Source of the DNA: Chitinophagaceae bacterium
GTDB taxonomy: Bacteria > Bacteroidota > Bacteroidia > Chitinophagales > Chitinophagaceae
Direction of reading: 5' to 3'
NCBI GenBank assembly: GCA_017989935.1
Contig: JAGNOY010000093.1
Location: 1-7,276 of the forward strand
Length of the DNA: 7,276 nucleotides
Positions within the stretch are counted from its first letter, which is position 1. Every line of letters starts with the position of its first letter. A model generated the notes under the pieces. That model saw nothing but the letters and a program-made list of their open reading frames with translations. It did not search any database and was not told the origin of the DNA. Below, piece by piece: positions 1 through 6,855 of this stretch. Both the position numbers and the translations under genes were made by a program.

Positions 1-111
1 AAATTGACATGATGCGCTAAAAGTGTTTAACTCGCCACTTTGTTCAGTGATAAGAAATTATTTAGTTAGGCTCAAACAGAGACACTTTCTTCACGCGCAT
101 CAAATCAATTT
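1..111. repeat. Imperfect 111-bp palindromic intergenic element
   Basis: The two ends are inverted copies in nested blocks: AAATTGA (1-7) with TCAATTT (105-111), TGATGCGC (10-17) with GCGCATCA (95-102), and AAAGTGT (20-26) with ACACTTT (82-88). Inside lie CTCGCC (31-36) facing GGCTC (69-73) and a small hairpin CACT/AGTG (36-39 with 46-49). Read on the minus strand, the phrase around 71-102 (GCGTGAAGAAAGTGTCTCTG, then TTTGAGCC) resembles a non-coding repeat I recall from Bacteroidota genomes; that is memory, not a search. No open reading frame of useful length covers it. It could be a mobile miniature element, a transcribed structured RNA, or a decayed remnant. The left end sits exactly at the window edge, so the element may extend further. 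Confidence 0.55.
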
Positions 112-282
112 TCTTAACGCCATTTTTCTAAGGTCGGCCTAATTCGCCGCAGAGTCCTTAGGCAGAGACTGCGAGGATCAAATACTCAAGCAATATCATC
201 TATCTTTATGTGTTTTTTACTTTCATGTTTCTTTACTTTTTTTCTTAGAAGTAACAAGCATGAGGATATTACAAATTTTCAT
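112..282. other. Gene-less stretch: GC-rich island and T-rich inverted repeats
   Basis: I see no gene here on either strand. A GC-richer island at about 131-176 stands out from AT-rich flanks and contains CTAAGG (128-133) inverted with CCTTAG (156-161), plus GCAGAG repeated directly at 149-154 and 163-168. To its right is a pyrimidine-rich tract in which TTTACTTT occurs twice (217-224 and 233-240), and TTACTT (233-238) is inverted with AAGTAA (249-254). On the minus strand this reads as a purine-rich AAGAAAAAAAGTAA type sequence. It may belong with the palindrome at 1-111 as one composite intergenic repeat, since the same order of motifs is familiar to me from other Bacteroidota intergenic regions (unverified). 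Confidence 0.4.
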
Positions 283-410
283 GCGGAGCCTGCGAGAGGG
301 ATAGCGCGGGAAGCCCAGCATTCGTTCTTCAAAACGAATGCTGGCTTGCAGCAATAGCCCGACCCCGAGGTCCGAGGTTTTGGGAGGACCTCGGGGGCTC
401 GCCCAAAAAA
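283..410 (-). repeat. Two-hairpin structured element directly behind glnS
   Basis: This is the strongest RNA-like fold in the window. Hairpin A pairs 311-324 with 335-347: 13 base pairs with one bulged C, closing a 10-nt loop. It is extended across internal loops by GC (304-305 with 351-352) and GGG/CCC (298-300 with 358-360). Hairpin B is a perfect 11-bp stem, CCCCGAGGTCC (363-373) with GGACCTCGGGG (386-396). GCGAG (292-296) pairs with CTCGC (398-402) and encloses both, giving a three-way junction. In the glnS sense the element begins with six T (410-405) and TTGGGCGAGCCCC, 14 nt after the glnS stop. It has no U-tract after the stems on either strand, so it is not a canonical intrinsic terminator, although it may still stop or stabilise the glnS transcript. 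The orientation is inferred from glnS and from resemblance to the element at 2158-2260. Confidence 0.6.
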
Positions 411-423
411 GAAAATATTAATC

Positions 424-2085
424 TTACTTCTTAGATTCTTTTGCCCAAGAATCTTTCAATCCAACTGTTTTATTGAAGATCAAATTTTCAGGACTAGATA
501 ATTTATCCAAGCAAAAATATCCTAATCGAATAAATTGAAATCTATCTTGCAAACTAGCCTCCGCTAAGGCAGGTTCAACCCAAGCTTTGGAAATAATTTT
601 TAAATTATCTGGGTTGACAAAATCTTTAAAATCACCTTCTTCACTTGCAGGATCTTCTACGCGGAATAAACGATCATACAATCGAACCTCAGCAGGCACA
701 GCACTTTCGACATGCAACCAATGCATAGTGCCTTTTACTTTGATGCCGCTTTGATCTTGTCCGCTTTTACTTTCAGGAAAATAAGTGCAATGTATTTCAG
801 TGATCTCGCCTTGATCATTTTTTACAACATCATGACATTCGATGATATAAGCACTCTTTAATCGCACTTTAAGTCCAGGCCCTAAGCGGAAATACTTTGG
901 TGGTGGATTTTCTAGAAAATCTTCACGTTCTATCCAAAGTTCTCGACCAAATAATATAGAGCGATGACCACCAAATTCATCTTCAGGATTATTCTCAGCC
1001 ATCAATTCTTCAGTTTTGCCTTCTTCGTAATTGGTGATCACTAATTTCACAGGATCTAATACCGCCATGCGTCTCAGTGCAATTTTATTCAAATGTTCGC
1101 GCAAACAAAATTCTAATAAAGATACATCCACCATATTATCGCGTTTGGCAACACCAATACGTTCGCAAAAATCACGAATACTTTCTGGTGTATAACCTCT
1201 GCGTTTAAGTCCCATGATGGTTGGCATACGCGGATCGTCCCAGCCATCTACATAACCATCATTGACGAGTTGCAATAATTTTCGTTTGCTGGTTACGGTA
1301 TAATTAATACTTCTTCTAGCAAATTCATATTGATGCGAAGGATAAATTTCTAATTTTTCGATCAACCAATCATATAATTCACGATGAGGAATAAACTCCA
1401 TGGTACAAATCGAATGGGTAATATTTTCGATGCTATCACTTTGGCCATGCGCAAAATCATACATAGGATAAATGCACCAAGCATCGCCTGTTCGATGATG
1501 ATGCGCATGTTTGATACGATAAATCAAAGGATCACGCATCAACATATTGGTATGGGTCATATCAATTTTTGCACGCAATACTTTAGCTCCATCGGAAAAC
1601 TCACCTTGGCGCATTCTTGCAAACAAATCTATATTTTCATCAACCGATCTTTCGCGATATATATTGCCAACTCCAGGCGAGGTGGGTGTACCTTTCTGCG
1701 CGGCTATTTCTTCTGCACTTGAGTCATCTACATAAGCCAATCCCTTTTTGATCAGGGTACTTGCAAATTCATATAACTGCTCGAAATAATCAGAGGCATA
1801 CAATTCATTTTTCCAAGTAAACCCCAGCCATGAAATGGCCTCTTTGATGCTTTCTACATACATCGTATCTTCTGTCACCGGATTGGTATCATCGAAACGA
1901 AGATTGGTATATCCAGGATATTTTTTCGTTAACCCGAAATTGAGGCAAATTGCCGAGGCATGACCAAGATGCAGATACCCATTTGGTTCGGGCGGAAAAC
2001 GGGTAACAATTTCTTGATATTTCCCTGATTTCAAATCTCCTTCAATAATTTCTTCTATAAAATTTAGCGACTTCTCTTCAGACAT
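424..2085 (-). CDS. glnS: Glutaminyl-tRNA synthetase
   Basis: Cytoplasmic class I aminoacyl-tRNA synthetase that charges tRNA-Gln with glutamine using ATP. The class I HIGH signature appears as PPEPNGYLHLGH at residues 31-42, and the second ATP-binding signature (KMSKS equivalent) as VTSKRKL at 264-270. The catalytic Rossmann core and acceptor-binding domain fill roughly residues 25-335, including GWDDPRMPTI (281-290). The C-terminal anticodon-binding beta-barrels run from about 340 to 545. At 553 residues it matches the E. coli enzyme (about 554) and looks intact. The ATG start gives the usual short N-terminal extension before the HIGH motif, and a good promoter lies 20 nt upstream. A dedicated GlnRS implies direct charging of tRNA-Gln rather than sole dependence on the Glu-tRNA amidotransferase route. 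It is transcribed alone, divergently from the outer-membrane protein gene. GlnRS rather than GluRS is favoured by the long beta-barrel C-terminus and VTSKRKL. Confidence 0.97.
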   Translation of the reverse strand: MSEEKSLNFIEEIIEGDLKSGKYQEIVTRFPPEPNGYLHLGHASAICLNFGLTKKYPGYTNLRFDDTNPVTEDTMYVESIKEAISWLGFTWKNELYASDYFEQLYEFASTLIKKGLAYVDDSSAEEIAAQKGTPTSPGVGNIYRERSVDENIDLFARMRQGEFSDGAKVLRAKIDMTHTNMLMRDPLIYRIKHAHHHRTGDAWCIYPMYDFAHGQSDSIENITHSICTMEFIPHRELYDWLIEKLEIYPSHQYEFARRSINYTVTSKRKLLQLVNDGYVDGWDDPRMPTIMGLKRRGYTPESIRDFCERIGVAKRDNMVDVSLLEFCLREHLNKIALRRMAVLDPVKLVITNYEEGKTEELMAENNPEDEFGGHRSILFGRELWIEREDFLENPPPKYFRLGPGLKVRLKSAYIIECHDVVKNDQGEITEIHCTYFPESKSGQDQSGIKVKGTMHWLHVESAVPAEVRLYDRLFRVEDPASEEGDFKDFVNPDNLKIISKAWVEPALAEASLQDRFQFIRLGYFCLDKLSSPENLIFNKTVGLKDSWAKESKK

Positions 2086-2105
2086 AACTTGGTAAAAAAT
2101 TTGGT

Positions 2106-2134
2106 CAAAAGTAGGGCATTGAGCCCAATTTCAA
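2106..2134 (-). promoter_or_regulatory. glnS promoter, Bacteroidota type
   Basis: On the minus strand TACTTTTG (2113-2106) matches the Bacteroidota -7 consensus TAnnTTTG perfectly. A TTG (2134-2132) lies 18 nt further upstream, within the 17-23 nt spacing reported for this group. The -7 box ends 20 nt before the glnS ATG, giving a short leader with no Shine-Dalgarno sequence. Between the two boxes sits a small dyad, GGGC-5 nt-GCCC (2114-2126), which could be an operator or chance. Confidence 0.65.
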
Positions 2135-2157
2135 GAATTAGGTGGCGGCTTAATCCA

Positions 2158-2260
2158 TTTTTTTCTTGGGCGGCACACACGCTGTTCGTTGCAAGTTGCC
2201 TGCCCCAAAGCGGTCAGTCAAGCTTTCCACTACCATCGTTGCCGCAATACAAATCAACTA
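2158..2260 (+). repeat. Degenerate structured intergenic element, second copy type
   Basis: A run of seven T (2158-2164) is followed by TTGGGCGGC, and TTGGG (2166-2170) can pair with CCCAA (2204-2208). Next come AAAGCGGTCAGTCAAGC and TTTCCACTACCATCGTTGCC, in which GCGG (2210-2213) can pair with CCGC (2242-2245). The order (T-run, TTGGGCG, stem, GGTC, then AGC/GGC-TNTCC-like pyrimidine phrase) parallels the minus-strand reading of the element at 283-410, but the stems are weaker. It therefore looks like a diverged relative. An open frame of 73 codons crosses it (2089-2310), but it has no protein-like composition or start signal and I do not count it as a gene. The element is the main content of the 386-bp gap between glnS and the outer-membrane protein gene. 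Confidence 0.4.
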
Positions 2261-2332
2261 ACGTCATTATTTCCAACTTAAAAAAGCTCCCTATTTACAT
2301 CTTCAACTAAAATTAAAAAGGTGCAGTAGCAA

Positions 2333-2378
2333 ATGAATTTAGGCTCTAGAGATATTGCTATAATTCATTCTTAATGAA
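2333..2378. repeat. Overlapping inverted repeats in the divergent intergenic region
   Basis: AATTCATT (2362-2369) is the exact inverse of AATGAATT (2333-2340), with a 21-nt spacer. Its TTCATT part (2364-2369) is also inverted with AATGAA (2373-2378), with a 3-nt spacer. The same central arm could thus pair with either side. All arms are AT-rich and short, so chance is possible. The site lies about 50 bp upstream of the proposed promoter of the outer-membrane protein gene, where a regulator could act. Confidence 0.3.
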
Positions 2379-2425
2379 CAACTTTTAATCTCGATTCGGC
2401 ATGCCTGCTAAGAAAAAAGAAAAAA

Positions 2426-2457
2426 TTTGTCTTGATTGCCTCAAAATCTTACTTTTA
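2426..2457 (+). promoter_or_regulatory. Promoter of the outer-membrane protein gene
   Basis: TTTG (2426-2429) and TACTTTTA (2450-2457) are separated by 20 nt. This fits the Bacteroidota consensus TTTG, 19-21 nt, TAnnTTTG with one mismatch in the last base. The -7 box ends 14 nt before the ATG at 2472, so the leader would be very short. Its position argues against the alternative upstream TTG start at 2436, which would lie inside the promoter. Confidence 0.55.
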
Positions 2458-2471
2458 AAAAAAATAACTAC

Positions 2472-3209
2472 ATGAAAAGAATCTTACTTATACTATTTGT
2501 TGTGTTGAGTGCGCAAATTTCACAAGCCCAAATGCATCAAAAAGGCTCTAGTTGTATGCAAGTTGGCTATGGATATCCAAGTGCCATGCAGTTGATGGGA
2601 TCATTTTTTAAATTTGCAGAAAGTAACATTACGGTAGAAGACGACCCTGCTTACCAAAGTTCATTTTCCTATAAAGGTTTTGGCCCATTGCACTTCAGAT
2701 TCGATTATATGATAGGTGGCAGAGTGGGTATTGGCTTAAGTTCAAACTACGAATTAGGCAATTTCAAATTCTCAAATACTTTTACAGATTTTGATGAAAA
2801 TATTATTTCAAGTGAAGCCAAATTCAAATTATCCAGTATTAATGTATTAGCCAGATGCAATATTCACTTTATCAAAGAACCTACAAAGATTGACATTTAT
2901 TATGGACTTGGTGTGGGCTATGCGCGCACTCGAGCTAAGCTAGAAGAAACTTTAACCGGATCAAACATAGATCCTTTAGACCAAAAAGAAATTGATGAAA
3001 CGAATAAAGAATTTAATGATTTTTTAAATGATGTATTTAAAACAGTGCCCGTGGCATTTGAATCAGTTTTCGGTATCAAAGCTCCTTTTGGACAAAATGC
3101 AGGTATGTATTTCGAAGTTGGTTATTCAAAAGCGTTTTGCCAATTAGGGTTTTATGTTGGCCTAGGTGGCCCAAAAGGTTATAACCGAAATAAATGGCAA
3201 TGGTTTTAA
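2472..3209 (+). CDS. Secreted outer-membrane beta-barrel protein, unknown function
   Basis: 245 residues. Residues 1-19 form a clear Sec signal peptide (MKR, hydrophobic LLILFVVLSA, then a likely cut at ISQA|Q). The mature part shows alternating, glycine- and aromatic-rich strands such as FGPLHFRFDYMIGGRVGIGL (70-89), KIDIYYGLGVGYART (139-153) and GMYFEVGYSKAFCQLGFYVG (211-230). The chain ends in WQWF; a terminal Phe is typical of barrels folded by the BAM machinery. An acidic, charged stretch at about 155-190 probably forms a loop. The size and pattern suggest an 8- to 10-stranded barrel of the broad Bacteroidota porin-like/OmpW-like group, but I do not recognise a specific family or ligand. 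The ATG at 2472 is preferred to a TTG at 2436 because it begins the signal peptide exactly. hflX follows 70 bp downstream on the same strand and could be partly co-transcribed. Confidence 0.8.
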   Translation: MKRILLILFVVLSAQISQAQMHQKGSSCMQVGYGYPSAMQLMGSFFKFAESNITVEDDPAYQSSFSYKGFGPLHFRFDYMIGGRVGIGLSSNYELGNFKFSNTFTDFDENIISSEAKFKLSSINVLARCNIHFIKEPTKIDIYYGLGVGYARTRAKLEETLTGSNIDPLDQKEIDETNKEFNDFLNDVFKTVPVAFESVFGIKAPFGQNAGMYFEVGYSKAFCQLGFYVGLGGPKGYNRNKWQWF

Positions 3210-3279
3210 AATACTTGTTGTACCTTAATCAACAAAAAGCAATTATTATTATTCATTCTTCTCCTATTTATTTTTCCCA

Positions 3280-4473
3280 TTGATAGAAAAAAAATTACAG
3301 GTTAGTCCTGAAGAAATCCATGTGGTCTTAGTTGGACTACTCCCACAAGGTCAGCACGAATCATTGATTCAAGAGTATTTAGACGAGCTTTCGTTTCTGG
3401 CAGCCACGGCTGGTGCACTTGAAATCAAACGCTTTTACCAAAGACTTCCTCATCCCGATAGTAAAACCTTTTTAGGTAAAGGAAAAATTGAAGAGATCAG
3501 AGATTTTGTGAGCTCACGAAAAGTAGACATGGTTATTTTCGATGATGAATTAACTGGTTCTCAAATTTCAAATATTGAAAAGATTTTAGGCAAAACGGTG
3601 ATAGATCGTAGTGATTTAATTCTAGATATTTTTGCAAGCCGTGCCAAAACAGCTCAAGCCAAAGTTCAAGTAGAACTTGCACAATATCAATACATACTTC
3701 CTCGCTTAAAAGGTATGTGGAAACACTTAGAAAGACAAGGTGGCGGTATAGGGTCTAGAGGACCTGGAGAAACCGAAATTGAAACCGATAGAAGGATAGT
3801 AAAAGATAAAATTTCATTACTCCGCAAAAAGTTAGAATCTTACGACAAACAAGCCTTTACCCAAAGAAAAGAACGTGGAGAATTTATTCGAGTATCCTTA
3901 GTAGGCTATACCAATGTTGGAAAATCTACCTTAATGCGTTTTTTAAGCAAATCTGATGCCTTTGTAGAAAATAAATTATTTGCCACCTTAGATACAACCA
4001 CAAGAAAAGTGGTATTTGATCGAACACCCTTTCTATTGAGTGACACCGTAGGGTTTATCAGAAAATTACCCCATCATTTAATTGAAAGTTTCAAAAGCAC
4101 TTTAGATGAAGTAAGAGAAGCGGATATTTTATTGCATGTGGTAGACATTTCTCATCCTAAATATGAAGAGCAAATTCAAGTGGTAAATCAAACGCTACAC
4201 GATTTAAAAGCTGATGACAAACCTACCATTTTAATTTTTAATAAAATGGATTTGTATGAGAAGCAAACCTTTGACGAATGGCTAGAAGATGAAGTGAAAG
4301 AAGATTTGTTATCGCAATTAAGAAAGTATTGGAACAACGAAACACAAAACAATGCGATTTTTATTTCAGCCACTGAAAAGCTCAATGTCGAAGAACTTAG
4401 GCTAACCATTTTAGATAAGGTTAAAGAACTTTATGGCATACGCTATCCGTACAAAACCTTATTTTACGAATAG
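3280..4473 (+). CDS. hflX: Ribosome-associated GTPase HflX
   Basis: HflX is a translation-factor-type GTPase that binds the 50S subunit and splits stalled ribosomes under heat or other stress. The N-terminal HflX domain spans about residues 13-110 (FLGKGKIEE at 64-72). A helical linker follows, with the family hallmark GGGIGSRGPGETEIETDRR (154-172) and a coiled-coil-like segment up to about 200. The G domain has G1 GYTNVGKST (209-217), G2 threonines near 239-241, G3 DTVGF (255-259), G4 NKMD (321-324) and G5 SAT (363-365). The length, 397 residues, is normal and nothing is missing. The start is TTG: an in-frame stop lies at 3226-3228, no ATG or GTG precedes, and the first in-frame ATG (residue 84) would remove most of the N-terminal domain. 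No clear promoter is visible in the 70-bp gap upstream, so read-through from the barrel gene is possible. An intrinsic terminator covers the 3' end. Confidence 0.95.
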   Translation: MIEKKLQVSPEEIHVVLVGLLPQGQHESLIQEYLDELSFLAATAGALEIKRFYQRLPHPDSKTFLGKGKIEEIRDFVSSRKVDMVIFDDELTGSQISNIEKILGKTVIDRSDLILDIFASRAKTAQAKVQVELAQYQYILPRLKGMWKHLERQGGGIGSRGPGETEIETDRRIVKDKISLLRKKLESYDKQAFTQRKERGEFIRVSLVGYTNVGKSTLMRFLSKSDAFVENKLFATLDTTTRKVVFDRTPFLLSDTVGFIRKLPHHLIESFKSTLDEVREADILLHVVDISHPKYEEQIQVVNQTLHDLKADDKPTILIFNKMDLYEKQTFDEWLEDEVKEDLLSQLRKYWNNETQNNAIFISATEKLNVEELRLTILDKVKELYGIRYPYKTLFYE

Positions 4474-4488
4474 GGTTTAATATTTTTT
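4454..4488 (+). terminator. Intrinsic terminator overlapping the hflX stop codon
   Basis: AAACCTTATT (4454-4463) pairs with AATAGGGTTT (4469-4478) as a 10-bp stem with one G-U wobble and a 5-nt loop TTACG. AATA and six T (4483-4488) follow. The 3' arm includes the TAG stop (4471-4473), so the last codons of hflX encode half of the hairpin. The reverse strand has no T-run after the stem, so it should act on the hflX transcript only. Confidence 0.75.
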
Positions 4489-4492
4489 CGCT

Positions 4493-4526
4493 TTCATATC
4501 CTTTAAACATTCATATCCTTTAAACA
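4493..4526. repeat. Perfect 17-bp tandem duplication
   Basis: TTCATATCCTTTAAACA occurs twice back to back (4493-4509 and 4510-4526) without a mismatch, in the gap between the convergent hflX and receptor genes. It lies just beyond the hflX terminator and downstream of the receptor stop. The exact identity suggests a recent slippage or duplication event. No coding or regulatory role is evident. Confidence 0.9.
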
Positions 4527-4580
4527 ATAAATGATTCTATTTAGCAAATTAAATAAGCAATCAAAGAGTCTTTTGTATTT

Positions 4581-6818
4581 CTAAAACTCAGCCTTCAATC
4601 CTAGATTTAAACCAAAAGGCATATTAGGTCTGTAACCTTGTGGAAGATTAGCCACAATAGATTTGCTGTTAGTGATATTGTTGATAATTGAAAACAAAGT
4701 AAAGCTTTTGCTAAGCTTATAATTAGCAGACACATCCAAAATGAGAAAGCCTGCAAGCGCGTTTACATCGTTAAACTGCACTTGCTCATTAGGCACCTTA
4801 ATCTCACCATGACCAGGTTTGGTTCTTGTTTCACCCGTGTAACGACCTATGATTGTAGCATTAAATTTCTTATGCTCAATCGCTAGGCTAGCCGTCAATA
4901 AATGTGGCGTAATAAATGGTATAAAATCATTCTTGTTGATAGTACCGCTTCCCCAATCGCCACCACCATTCACAAAGGTTTCTTGAAATTTAGCATTTGT
5001 ATAAGTATACGCAATGCTTAAAGGTAATTTTATGCTAGAGCTTCCATGCTCTATGTACATCAAATCGTATTCTGCATTAAATTCTATTCCTTGAATGATG
5101 GCATTTCCTGCATTAAACATATCTCCAGTTCCAGCTCCGCCACCTGAAACATTATCAGAGCCTAAAATATTACGGTAGTTATTTCTGAAACCAACCCCTT
5201 GAGCTTGAAAACCATTTTTTTGATATCGGTATCCAAGTTCGTAATTGATTGAAGTTTCTGCTTTTGCTTGACCAGCTGTGCTTGTCAACGAAGGCATTCC
5301 TGGTGGCGAAAATCCTCTATGAACTCCTCCAAAAACACTCATGTCTTGACTGAATTCATAATTTGCCCCAATACCTGGCAAAAGAATGGATAAGTCATTC
5401 GTGGCGGTTTTTAAAGCTGTGCCCAATCTAGCATTGTCGGCATTCCCAAAATTCTGAAAATCAAAATTAATTTTTTCGTATCGAATACCAGGACTAAGTT
5501 TAAGTCCTTTGAAACTAAGATCATAACTTAAAAATGTGGCTAAACTACGAGCCTTTCTAAGCTGATTTTCTTGATTGCCGTTTGGTCCAACTGATGTTTG
5601 TATCAATGCACTATTCGTCATTTGATAAGTAGATGATGTTGCATATCTATCTGCTTGATCGGTGTGATAACGAAGCCCTACTTGCAATTTGTGGTTAATA
5701 GCCTTGGTATTAAAGGCATATTGCAAGTTGGTTTGCAAGCCTTTGACATCATATGTTCTTGCCGCGCTTTGAAACACCACTTCGCCATTTGCTTCGCCCG
5801 TCATTATTTGATAAGGCAGTTGATGTGTTATCGGGTCGCCTAAAATATTATTAACGCTTTGTCCACCAAATGTGTTTGCTCTTGTCCAATCTCTAAAAGT
5901 ATTATTGTAATAGACAGAGGTGCTGATTGATACGTTTTTGGTTGGAACTATAACATGATTAAATGAAATATGATGGTGACTCAAATTCAACCTATCTTTC
6001 TGTGTGCCAGCATACCTTCTAAATGGATTTGCTTTGTAATCATCATAAGTTAGTCCTAAATAAGTTTCATGACCATCTTCGGCTGATTGCAAAAATTTCA
6101 ACGTGAGAGCTTGATATACTTTAGCAGATTCGTTTGTATGCCAACGCAATTTTCCCATGACATCTCTTCTATCAAAACCTGTATTACCCCCATTATCTAG
6201 CTTTTTAAACCCATTACTCGCCAAACGATTCACTTCAAAAACATAATCGAAATTTTTTCGGCTATCCCCTATCCAAACTCTTTGTTGATTGGTACCAAAA
6301 CTACCATATGACAATTGAGCAAATCCTTTAAATGTATTCGGAATTATAGTTGATAATAAATTGATGGCACCTCCAATCGTATAAGGACCATATTTAATTT
6401 GACTACTCCCTTTTAATACCTCTACACCTTGCATGCGTGCAAAAGTTGGAAAATAATAAGCAGAGGGGTCTGAATAGGGCGCAGGCGCAATCAGTATTCC
6501 ATCTTCCATGAGAGTAATCTTAGCACTTCGATTTACAGGCGTACCTCTAAGACCTATATTGGGTCTTAATCCAAATCCTTCTTCATCTCTTATATTTACC
6601 CCAGGAATAATACGCAATACATTGTTTATATTAGTTTGGTTGAGTTTCTCTAATTTACGATTGCCAATATAATGACCAGATCCTGGAATTGATTTAGCTT
6701 TATAGGCAACTATGGCTACCTGCTCAAGATTAGATACTTTAAGACTATCATGCATTGTTTGTTGTGCGAATGCTGTGATACTCAACAAGAGGAAGGGTAA
6801 GTTTAAAATTTTTCTCAC
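4581..6818 (-). CDS. FecA-like TonB-dependent outer-membrane receptor
   Basis: 745-residue receptor for energy-dependent import across the outer membrane, probably of a ferric chelate. Residues 1-18 or so are a signal peptide (MRKILNLPFLLLSITAFA|QQ). A TonB-box-like LEQVAIVAY (31-39) and the plug follow, with RPNIGLRGTPVNRS (85-98), LMEDGILIAPAPYSDPS (103-119) and VEVLKGSSQIKYGPYTIGG (132-150). The APAPY phrase and RGFSPPG (501-507) are typical of the FecA / ferric-dicitrate receptor branch. The barrel runs to a terminal Phe (LNLGLKAEF). There is no carboxypeptidase-regulatory-like domain (so not SusC) and no N-terminal signalling domain, so it is not a FecA-FecIR transducer. The start is GTG: an in-frame stop lies 9-12 nt upstream (6828-6830) and GTG begins the signal peptide. 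The AraC-type gene 88 bp upstream on the same strand is the likely regulator. Substrate prediction is inference; other siderophores or metal chelates are possible. Confidence 0.9.
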   Translation of the reverse strand: MRKILNLPFLLLSITAFAQQTMHDSLKVSNLEQVAIVAYKAKSIPGSGHYIGNRKLEKLNQTNINNVLRIIPGVNIRDEEGFGLRPNIGLRGTPVNRSAKITLMEDGILIAPAPYSDPSAYYFPTFARMQGVEVLKGSSQIKYGPYTIGGAINLLSTIIPNTFKGFAQLSYGSFGTNQQRVWIGDSRKNFDYVFEVNRLASNGFKKLDNGGNTGFDRRDVMGKLRWHTNESAKVYQALTLKFLQSAEDGHETYLGLTYDDYKANPFRRYAGTQKDRLNLSHHHISFNHVIVPTKNVSISTSVYYNNTFRDWTRANTFGGQSVNNILGDPITHQLPYQIMTGEANGEVVFQSAARTYDVKGLQTNLQYAFNTKAINHKLQVGLRYHTDQADRYATSSTYQMTNSALIQTSVGPNGNQENQLRKARSLATFLSYDLSFKGLKLSPGIRYEKINFDFQNFGNADNARLGTALKTATNDLSILLPGIGANYEFSQDMSVFGGVHRGFSPPGMPSLTSTAGQAKAETSINYELGYRYQKNGFQAQGVGFRNNYRNILGSDNVSGGGAGTGDMFNAGNAIIQGIEFNAEYDLMYIEHGSSSIKLPLSIAYTYTNAKFQETFVNGGGDWGSGTINKNDFIPFITPHLLTASLAIEHKKFNATIIGRYTGETRTKPGHGEIKVPNEQVQFNDVNALAGFLILDVSANYKLSKSFTLFSIINNITNSKSIVANLPQGYRPNMPFGLNLGLKAEF

Positions 6819-6855
6819 TTTGACTATTTATTTTGACGAATTAAAAATTAAGTCG

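Noticed and set aside
1..423. CRISPR array or tRNA gene in the gene-less left end
   Set aside because: There are no regularly spaced direct repeats, and no cloverleaf with T-loop signature; the structure present is palindromic.
1384..1735. Plus-strand open frames of 112 and 62 codons inside glnS
   Set aside because: They are antisense shadows of a complete, well-conserved glnS and have no protein-like features or promoter.
2089..2310. 73-codon plus-strand open frame upstream of the barrel gene
   Set aside because: It overlaps the glnS promoter and a repeat-like non-coding element, shows no domain, and its composition looks like translated intergenic DNA.
3215..3235. TTGTTG/CAACAA hairpin after the barrel gene as a terminator
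   Set aside because: Only 6 AT-rich base pairs, and an A-run rather than a T-run follows on the plus strand.
3269..3276. TATTTTTC as an hflX -7 promoter box
   Set aside because: It is one mismatch from consensus but ends 3 nt before the start codon and has no -33 partner.
4188..4409. 73-codon minus-strand open frame within hflX
   Set aside because: It is an antisense shadow of the G4-G5 part of the HflX GTPase domain.
4562..4580. Terminator for the receptor gene just after its stop
   Set aside because: The CAAA/TTTG pairing on the minus strand is only 4 bp and no U-tract follows.
5655..5843. 62-codon plus-strand open frame within the receptor
   Set aside because: It is an antisense shadow of the barrel-coding region, which is intact in its own frame.
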